Assembly (NCBI GenBank): GCA_024516155.1
Contig: JAJJXM010000041.1
Span: forward strand, 70,001-134,000
Direction of reading: 5' to 3'
Length of the DNA: 64,000 nucleotides
From: Pyronema omphalodes
Lineage: Eukaryota > Ascomycota > Pezizomycetes > Pezizales > Pyronemataceae
Shown here: in pieces, positions 56,708-64,000 of the stretch
Position numbering within the stretch: position 1 is the stretch's first letter
Layout: every line of letters begins with the position of its first letter
Notes under the pieces: generated by a model
What the model saw: the letters and a program-made list of their open reading frames with translations, nothing else
Told to the model about the DNA's origin: nothing
Database searches by the model: none
Made by a program: the position numbers and the translations under genes

Positions 56708-57246
56708 TGTAACGGGACAGGCTCGAGGGAACGTCCAAGGTACGCAGTGTTCAGGACAGAGGGCAAGAACAGGAACGTAGAGCAAGAGGAGGAGATACTG
56801 GGAGGAGGAGGCAGAGGTCAAGACGAAGACAAGGCTGGAGGAGGAGGAGTTGTCAAGGTAACTAGATTGCTAACTGGACAAGACGTTCTGTAAAGAAGAA
56901 AGAAAAGGAAACGGACAGAGCGGAGGGAGAGCCCTCCTTATATACACAAATCCTCCTAAGAACAACCCAAACCCTGACAGGGTTTTCAACCGAGCCAAGA
57001 ACCTAAACAAAGAAGCCAAGAAACTAATGCATGTGATAACAATGTGACGCTTGTGCTGATGAAACGAACTAAGATAACTAAGACAGATAAGGAAGGTGAT
57101 AAGGAAAGGATAGACTAGTGCGTTGCGGCTGCGAGGGTGGCTGTACTGGTGCTGACATATGATGTGGCGCAGCCCTGCGGCTGTGCTCTATGACTGTGCA
57201 GGCTGAGACAATCCAGAATACGGGTGACAATGCTGGAGCCGTGACA
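56708..57246 (-). repeat. 3' LTR of the inner element (539 bp)
   Basis: In element orientation it begins TGTCACGGCTCC and ends CCGTTACA. Its length equals that of the LTR at 62525-63063, and I find no difference between the two by eye. A polypurine tract (AAGAGGGGG on the minus strand, 57259-57251) lies just inside. Confidence 0.92.
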
Positions 57247-57271
57247 GGAGCCCCCTCTTAGGCTCGAGTTC

Positions 57272-60200
57272 CTACGAGAGAGGTCGAGGCTTGTCTGGGT
57301 ATTGCTGGTGAAACTCATCGACTGCCGTAACGTCTTCAAGGGATTCCTCTGGTTCCCATGTTGGCGTGTAGTCACCCTTCCATTTCACGAGGTACTGCAA
57401 GCGACCTCGTCTAACCCGGCTATCAAGGATTTCGTCCACGAACCATTCCTCTTCACCATCAACAACAACAGGCAGGGGAGGCGGTAGTATTTGTCCGGGC
57501 AAAGGATCCGACTGGGCAGGGTTGAGTAGTGATACTGGAAATGTCCGGTGATGGTTCATGGTGCCGGGGATGTCAAGTTCGTATGCATGTGTGCCAATGG
57601 CTCTGACAACACGATACGGGCCGAGGTGCTTGTTTTCCAACTTCCGTGATGGCCGTTCGGTGCGCAGGTTGCGAGCGTCTAGCCAGACAAGATCGTTGGG
57701 TTTAAACACAGGGGCTGGTACACGTGACCGGTCGGCCGCTTCTGTATATCGTGCCTGGGCGTACTTCATTTCCGATCGCAGAACGTCATGAATGTGTGAC
57801 ATGCGTTCTGCTACTAGTTTAGCGTTGACTTCATCTGGGTTATCGGTTCTGATATTAAGTTCGAAGGAGCACTTCGGGTGCCTGCCGTAGATCGCAAAGA
57901 ACGGGGAGAGGGTAGTCGTGTCGGATACTTGGTTGTTTGCTGCAAACTCAGCTAGGGACAAGTACTTTTTCCAGTCGTCCTGCAGGTAGGATACGTAAGC
58001 TCGCAGGTACTGTTCGGTGACGGCGTTTATACGTTCTGTTTGACCGTCCGTCTGGGGGTGGAATGCTGTGCTTGTTGCCGTTGCGATCCCTAGACAGGAT
58101 GCAAGATATTTCCAGAAGTTGGCGATGAACTGTGGTCCTCGATCAGAGATAAGAACATCTGGCAGGCCATGCAATCGGAAAACGTTATCCACGAAGAGCT
58201 GAGCAAACCCTTGAGCTGTGATGGTCGTATGGCAGGGGATCAAGTGCCGTTGCTTCGTCAGTCGACATACAACTGCACAAATTGCATCGTATCCATCGGA
58301 TGGAGGAAGGCCAGTGATGAAGTCTACCGAAACGCTTTGCCAAGGTTGATGTGGGACGGGCAGAGGTTTGAGGGTACCAAAGGGGGCGTGTCTTGTGGCT
58401 TTAGTACGTTTGCAGGTATGACAATTGCGTACAAACCGTTCGACATCAGTCCGCATTGATGGCCAGTAGTAGTTCCTGGAGAGAAGCTCGAAGGTCTTGG
58501 CGCGTCCTGGATGTCCCATGATAGGGGGGGTCGTGGTGATCTTGGATGAGGCGGAGTCGGAGAGGGTCGTAGTCGGGGACGTATTGGCAGCCACGGTACA
58601 TGAGTCGGTCCTGTTGTTTTGAGCAATCGGCAAGTGATATGTCTTTTGAGTGTTGGACTCCATCATCAAGCATTTGCAGGACATGCTCCGGGAATGCGTC
58701 TGCCTTGTAACCTTCAGTGAACAACATTTCGAGCGAGGGATATTTCTCCTTTGGTGGGTTTTCGGCAGCAAGTTGAAGATTCTCAGGTAAGTTGTAGGGT
58801 TTTAAGACAGCTTGTTGGTTGGCTAACAGTCGTTCATCCCCTTCCTTTGGCAGGTCTCCAGACCTTCGAGTCAAGGCATCGGGTTTACCACCTGCAGTCC
58901 CGGGCCGGTAGATAATCTTGAAGTTGAAGCGTGACAAAAATTCGGACCACCGGGCCTGACGACGGTTCAGAAGCTTGGTAGTCATGAAGTATTCGAGATT
59001 TTTATGATCAGTGAGAACCTGGATGGGGAATGCTGACCCCTCAAGGTGAGGACGCCATTCTTCGAAGCAGCGGACAATTGCCATCAATTCCTTATCATAG
59101 ATCTCGTAGTTGCATTCCGCTGGTGAATGCTTCTTGGAGAAGAAGGCAACTGGGTGCAATATACCATCATCATCGTACTGTGATAAAACACCGGCAGAAA
59201 CGTAGTCTGAGGCATCGGTTTCCACTATAACGTCACGGTCATAGTCGAAGTGTCGCAGGACTGGTGCGGTCGTAAAAGAGGTTTTTAACAAGTCAAAGGC
59301 CTTCTGTTGGTCCGGACCCCAGATGAATGGGACGGGTTTGCCGTTTTCCTTCTTGGTAAGACTGGTAAGGGGGGCCACGACTTTCGAGTAATCGCGGATG
59401 AATCGTCGGTAGAAATTTGCAAATCCAAGGAATTCTTGGACGTCCTTGAGGTTGCAAGGGTTTTCCCATTTTACCACTGTTTCTACCTTTTTCGGATCCA
59501 TCTTGATACCGTCTCGTCCAACCAATAACCCAAGATACTTGACTTCTGTTTGGTGAAACTTGCATTTTTCTGGTTTTAGGTGGAGGCCGGCATTCTTCAA
59601 GGCTTCAAGAATCTGGCGAACATGTTTCCGGTGATCGTCCAGGTTTTCGGAATATATCAGGATATCGTCGAGGTATGCGGTACAGAAGAGGTCGAGGTAA
59701 GGTCGAAGAACATCATTGATAAATGCCTGGAAATCAGCTGGGGCATTCGTAAGTCCGAAAGGCATAACAAGAGACTCGAAGAGGCCATAACGAGTGCGAA
59801 ATGCAGTTTTCCATTCCTCCCCCTCTGCCATGCGTACAAGGTTGTAAGCACCTCGAATGTCCAATGTTGTGAAGTACTTGGCCTTAGACAGTTGTAGCAG
59901 GGTTTCTTGAATCAGGGGCAAGGGGTATCGATTCTTGATAGTTCCTTCATTCAATCCACGATAGTCCACACAGAGACGCAGCGAACCATCGGATTTCTTG
60001 ACAAACAGGATTGGTGAGGCTGCTGGCGATGATGACCGTCGGATAAATCCTTTGGAAAGATTCTCCTCGAGCCATGCCTTGAGGGCCTCTAGTTCTGTGC
60101 GCGACAGGGAATACAGGGGGCCAAAAGGTGGTGTAAATCCCTCCTTCAACGGGATCCGGTGGTCGTAGGGTCGGTGGGGTGGCAGCTTATTGGCAACAGC

Positions 60201-60976
60201 TTCTTCGAACAAGTTCAAGAAATCGTGATACTCCGTTGGTACGATTCGTTTCAGGTCCTCAGGAGTGTTGACTTTGTTGTCGAGGGCTTTATTTAACTCA
60301 TACAGAGACAGGGAAAATATGGAGAGTCTCTGTTTCTTAGCCACTCGACAGAAGGAAGATGCTGTCAGGGAGGCGATGTGTAGTTTGGCTGGGGCCGCAG
60401 AGAGTGGGTACAGGAAGGTTTCTGGAGGTTCTTCACTGAGACCAGAGACAGTTGTTGGTACTGGGTTGCAGTGGGCCAGGCAGTATTGTGATCCGAACGT
60501 GATTGTTCCTGAGCTGAAGCGAATTGCAACATCATGAAGTTGCAACCAGGGGATTCCAAGGACTAGGGGGTAGTGGCCTAATTTAGTGACGAACATAGGG
60601 AGCTGTTCGCGGTGCTCGTGTATGGTGCATTGGGCAAGGGCGAGGTGGGTGATGTCACCAGAGGCAATAGGTCGGCCATCGATGACTTCCAGGGCACGGG
60701 GTTTTCGTAGGGGTTGCAGGGGGATCTGGTGATGGCGGGCGAAGTCTTCATCAACAAAGGAGATACCAGTGGCGCCACAGTCGATTAGCGCATGGGTACG
60801 AATGTTTTTATCACCGAAGGTAAGCGTGCAAGAGACAACAAGATGTTTTCCTTCCATTGACATTTCTTCTACTACTGCATTCGTAATTCCAGGACCAGGT
60901 ACTTTCCAACTAAATGAAGACAACAAAAGAGAGTGACCAGCAGCATAGCCATCTATGTGCGGCTGGTCTAGGCATT
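57272..60976 (-). CDS. inner chromovirus Pol (PR-RT-RNase H-INT-chromodomain), one frameshift
   Basis: Pol is read by -1 frameshift from gag. In order: protease (LIDCGATGISFVDEDF), reverse transcriptase (FTTLDIRGAYN, MPFGLTNAPADFQ, catalytic YLDDILIYS), RNase H (ETDAS, YDKELMAI, LTDHKNLEYF) and the integrase zinc region (HPGRAKT...CHTCKR). The integrase DDE core follows (VDFITGLPP, ISDRGPQF, TDGQTERIN), then a C-terminal chromodomain (EEWFVDEILDSR, YLVKWKGDYTPTWEP). The frame breaks at a run of seven G on the plus strand (58524-58530), between the RNase H/linker part and the integrase; one base too many explains it. Chromodomains steer such elements to heterochromatin. Confidence 0.9.
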
Positions 60977-60980
60977 TCCC
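60935..60980 (-). promoter_or_regulatory. -1 frameshift signal, inner gag-pol
   Basis: The slippery heptamer G GGA AAT (60980-60974) is in the gag frame, two codons before the gag TAG. After a 5-nt spacer comes a 7-bp stem GACCAGC/GCTGGTC (60968-60962 with 60941-60935). Inside it is a second 5-bp stem CATAG/CTATG closed by a 4-nt loop. The -1 frame is open into pol, which has no ATG of its own nearby. Confidence 0.75.
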
Positions 60981-62110
60981 GACTCCTCGTCAGAGAGGGG
61001 AGTCTCCGGAACTGGGTTAGGCGCAACTGCTGCGGCACGAAGGGTGGCCGGTTTATTCGGGCAGGCTGCAGCCATGTGTCCATGTCCACCACAGTAGAGG
61101 CAGCGGCCTTCAGCTAGGCGAGCAGCGCGTTCCTGGGGTGTAATCTTGCGTCGATTAGCAGAGAGGTCCATGGGGGCAGGTCCGTAGTAGGGTGTGCTGG
61201 GCGGAGCGGGTCGTTGTGCGGGTGCAGGAGCGAAGGCGGGTGGGGCTGCGCGGGGTGTGGCGTGACTCGTAGTGCGGGAACCAGTTCTCAACTTTCGCAG
61301 ATTATCGATGGCACGGATCTGGGAGTCCAGGTTTTGACACTGGTTGACGAAGGTGCGGAGATCGGTAGCAGGGGGTGCCCCAATGAGTTTCTCAAGAATC
61401 TCAATGGACAGGCCATTGCGAAGAGCATCCATGGTAGCACGTTCATCCCAGTTAAGTTCAGAGACCAACCTAGAGAACTCAGCGTAGTAGGCTGAGAACT
61501 CCTTGTTGCCTTGTCGGAGGGCCTGGAGCTTGTGTCTGGCGGTTGCAGCTGCATCGGGATCGCCAAAGGTAGCCCGAAGGATCCTGATAACATCTTCAAC
61601 ATCGTCCAGGGATGCCGTTTCGCCATCTTCGCGGATGAAGGGGATCAGTTGTTGCATGGCACGACCTCGGAGGCGTCCCACAGCGTAGGCAACACGTTGT
61701 TTGGCAGTGGGGTAGCGACCCTGGTCACTGAGGAGCTTGAGGCGTAGGTCGGTGACAAATGCTCGGAGTTCTTCCCTGGAGCCATCATACAAAGGTGCAT
61801 CAGGGAGTTTCTCACCCTGGCCCGCAGGCTGTGGGGCAGCAAGGAGGCGGGTGATGATTTCGCGTTGTCGGGCAAGTTCGGCTTCCGCAGCATCGGCCCG
61901 AGCAGTTTCCTCAGCCAGGGTCGGTTGGTTGGGGTCAACATCAGGTTCTGGGGCGGGATCGGGCAGGACATGGTCAGGGGCGTTGAGAACATGACCACAG
62001 AGGTTGCGGACAAAGTTGACCGGACCAATTGTGGGGTCGAAGGCGGTGATAGTGGAAGCATCTTGGATGTTAGCCCAGAGCTCATCGGTGAAGGTTTTGT
62101 GGACAGGCAT
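60968..62110 (-). CDS. inner chromovirus Gag (380 aa)
   Basis: It starts with ATG at 62110 (MPVHKTFTDELW). It has a coiled-coil-like segment (ETARADAAEAELARQREII) and the gag domain (YDGSREELRAFVTDLRLKL, YYAEFSRLVSELNWDE). A Pro/Ala-rich linker and zinc knuckle CLYCGGHGHMAAAC follow near residue 350. The frame is intact to TAG at 60968. Confidence 0.9.
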   Translation of the reverse strand: MPVHKTFTDELWANIQDASTITAFDPTIGPVNFVRNLCGHVLNAPDHVLPDPAPEPDVDPNQPTLAEETARADAAEAELARQREIITRLLAAPQPAGQGEKLPDAPLYDGSREELRAFVTDLRLKLLSDQGRYPTAKQRVAYAVGRLRGRAMQQLIPFIREDGETASLDDVEDVIRILRATFGDPDAAATARHKLQALRQGNKEFSAYYAEFSRLVSELNWDERATMDALRNGLSIEILEKLIGAPPATDLRTFVNQCQNLDSQIRAIDNLRKLRTGSRTTSHATPRAAPPAFAPAPAQRPAPPSTPYYGPAPMDLSANRRKITPQERAARLAEGRCLYCGGHGHMAAACPNKPATLRAAAVAPNPVPETPLSDEESGNA

Positions 62111-62513
62111 GATTTAGTGGCGGGGTACTGGGACAGTGAGGGTAAACAGGATTGAGCTGGAGTTTCCGGAGGTTGACGGTGGTTGGTATTTCCACAGGAT
62201 TGCTAGGTAGCCGTATTCTTTGGCCAGCTGGAGGGCGATCTGGGCGTCTTCGTAGTAGGAGGTCGGGATACCAAATCTGAAGAACAGGTGTTCCGGACTG
62301 ATCAAGGCAGGTTCGAATTCGCGGACCCAAGCGACTTTGTTCATGAACAATGACTACAGGAGGCAGTTATCTTGACTGGCAGTGTCAGGTATTCTTCAAA
62401 TTCGCAAGCGAAGATCGGAATACACAGCAGCAACTCGGCAAGAATAAAGACACTCTTGGTGGTTTGTTCTGGGGTTCAAAGGCTATGGACTGCGTAGGTT
62501 GGAGATTTGTTCG

Positions 62514-62522
62514 ACAGAACGT
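62514..62522 (-). promoter_or_regulatory. self-priming primer-binding site, inner element
   Basis: Two bases inside the 5' LTR (minus strand) is ACGTTCTGT, the exact reverse complement of ACAGAACGT in the LTR (62708-62700). That LTR site lies 46 nt downstream of TATATAAG (62761-62754) after a CT-rich tract, a good place for the RNA 5' end. This matches the Tf1-type self-priming arrangement. Confidence 0.6.
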
Positions 62523-62524
62523 AA

Positions 62525-63063
62525 TGTAACGGGACAGGCTCGAGGGAACGTCCAAGGTACGCAGTGTTCAGGACAGAGGGCAAGAACAGGAACGTAGAGC
62601 AAGAGGAGGAGATACTGGGAGGAGGAGGCAGAGGTCAAGACGAAGACAAGGCTGGAGGAGGAGGAGTTGTCAAGGTAACTAGATTGCTAACTGGACAAGA
62701 CGTTCTGTAAAGAAGAAAGAAAAGGAAACGGACAGAGCGGAGGGAGAGCCCTCCTTATATACACAAATCCTCCTAAGAACAACCCAAACCCTGACAGGGT
62801 TTTCAACCGAGCCAAGAACCTAAACAAAGAAGCCAAGAAACTAATGCATGTGATAACAATGTGACGCTTGTGCTGATGAAACGAACTAAGATAACTAAGA
62901 CAGATAAGGAAGGTGATAAGGAAAGGATAGACTAGTGCGTTGCGGCTGCGAGGGTGGCTGTACTGGTGCTGACATATGATGTGGCGCAGCCCTGCGGCTG
63001 TGCTCTATGACTGTGCAGGCTGAGACAATCCAGAATACGGGTGACAATGCTGGAGCCGTGACA
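62525..63063 (-). repeat. 5' LTR of the inner element (539 bp)
   Basis: It is the same length as the LTR at 56708-57246 and shows no difference that I can see. It contains the TATA box TATATAAG (62761-62754) and the proposed RNA start region. Confidence 0.92.
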
Positions 63064-64000
63064 CCGGATTCCCTTGATGGACGGAAAGGTTCCGCCGTTC
63101 GAACCCCTGCGAGCCCTCGATGAAGAACGTCTGCGAGTACTGAGGGATTACTTGGAAGAGAATGAAAAGAGGGGTTGGGTCCGACGGTCGACGTCTCCAG
63201 CGGGAGCCCCCATCCATTTCGTTAAGAAAAAGGATGGTACTTTACGGTTATGCGTCGACTACCGACGACTCAACGAAATCACAATCAAGGATCGCACCCC
63301 ACTCCCGCTGATAGGGGAAGCGTTGGATAGACTTTCCAACGCCAAGATCTATACCAAATTAGATGTGCGAGATGCATACCATAACCTCCGAATAGCCACA
63401 GGAGATGAATGGAAAACTGCGTTCCGTACCAAGTACGGTCTATACGAGTATTTGGTGATGCCATTTGGTTTGACAAATGCTCCGGCTTCGTTTCAACGAT
63501 GGATGAACGAAGTCTTAAGTGATTACCTCGACATCTTTTGCATCGCCTATCTCGACGACATATTGATCTACTCAGATAATATGGAGGAACATCGAAAGCA
63601 CGTCCGTATGGTCTTGGAGAGGTTAAGGGACGTAGGACTCACCCTGAAACCCTCGAAATGTGAATTCCACACGAAAAAGACGGAATACCTGGGATACATC
63701 ATCTCCCCCACAGGGTTGCAGATGGACCCCGAGAAAATTAGGGCGGTTAAGGAATGGAAGGAACCGGTAAATGTGAAGGGAGTCCAGAGTTTCCTTGGGT
63801 TCGCCAATTTCTACCGTCGATTCATCCGGGATTTCAGCAAGATCACCACGCCATTGACACGATTGACGAAGAAACAGGTACCCTGGGAGTGGAATGACGA
63901 GACACAACGGGCCTTTGAGCAACTCAAAACGGCAATGATATCCCAACCGATCCTGCAACATTTCGACCCGGATCGGCCGCTCACCCTGGAAACAGACGCC
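63064..64000 (+). pseudogene. outer gypsy pol, 3' part (RT and start of RNase H), runs off the window
   Basis: It resumes the outer pol after the insertion. Reverse transcriptase motifs are in order and intact: APIHFVKKKDGTLRLCVDYR, YTKLDVRDAYHNL, VMPFGLTNAPASFQ, catalytic IAYLDDILIYSD, and GFANFYRRFIRDFSK. The RNase H start (LETDA) reaches the window end. No stop or shift is seen in this part, so the insertion is the only visible break of the outer pol. Confidence 0.9.

Larger units (their letters stand above)
56708..63063 (-). mobile_element. complete Ty3/gypsy chromovirus nested in the outer element (6356 bp)
   Basis: Two 539-bp LTRs, primer-binding site, gag, pol with chromodomain and polypurine tract are all present in order on the minus strand. 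The 5-bp direct repeat CCGGA flanks it (56703-56707 and 63064-63068). Removing the insert and one repeat restores the reading of the outer pol across HHDHR-IP. LTRs that look identical imply a recent insertion. Confidence 0.93.

Overview
The window is from a filamentous fungus, most likely an ascomycete. The evidence is spliceosomal introns of 45-306 nt with GT...AG ends and CTAAC-type branch sites, an Uls1/Rad5-like SNF2 ATPase, a fungal ankyrin-RCC1-BTB protein, Ty3/gypsy chromoviruses and a Tad-like LINE. The class is not certain; an early-diverging Pezizomycotina lineage (truffles and relatives) is a guess. All gene models were worked out by eye from splice sites and reading frames.

Region 1 (1-13 kb): four genes of a small-protein family I do not recognise (180-979, 5502-5985, 8944-9449, 11648-12102, all minus), the last three inside a degenerate tandem segmental array. 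Between them lie several miniature DNA transposons (1450-2887, 6429-6936, about 7013-7783), a relic SINE (about 8026-8273) and a fold-back element (about 12356-13142).

Region 2 (13.6-23.2 kb): two large conserved housekeeping-type genes, divergently transcribed from a 0.9 kb promoter. They are a 1822-aa ankyrin/RCC1/BTB protein (minus) and a 909-aa SNF2 ATPase (plus). The shared promoter holds three ~62-bp degenerate tandem units with RFX-type X-box motifs.

Region 3 (23-51 kb): accessory DNA with six more members of the small-protein family (25477, 28771, 30731, 33311, 38818, 50210), again with duplicated flanks. It also holds one 320-aa orphan gene (42319-43399), three more SINE copies, MITEs and small palindromes.

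Region 4 (51-64 kb): a transposon nest. A SINE abuts a broken LINE, the LINE ends at a plus-strand Ty3/gypsy element, and that element is split by a complete 6.36-kb minus-strand chromovirus (56708-63063) with equal-length LTRs that look identical and a 5-bp target duplication. Both gypsy elements carry a -1 frameshift signal between gag and pol and a self-priming type primer-binding site.

The main discovery candidate is the small-protein family. Ten loci carry twelve copies of a module, eleven of them exactly 20 residues with no gaps, of the form Y-[SCA]-[MI]-[DN]-x-[WY]-L-x-Q-x-R-E-E-D-G-V-R-x-F. The module sits at or near the C-terminus, behind a variable Ser/Thr/Ala-rich first exon, and is always joined to it by a phase-1 intron.
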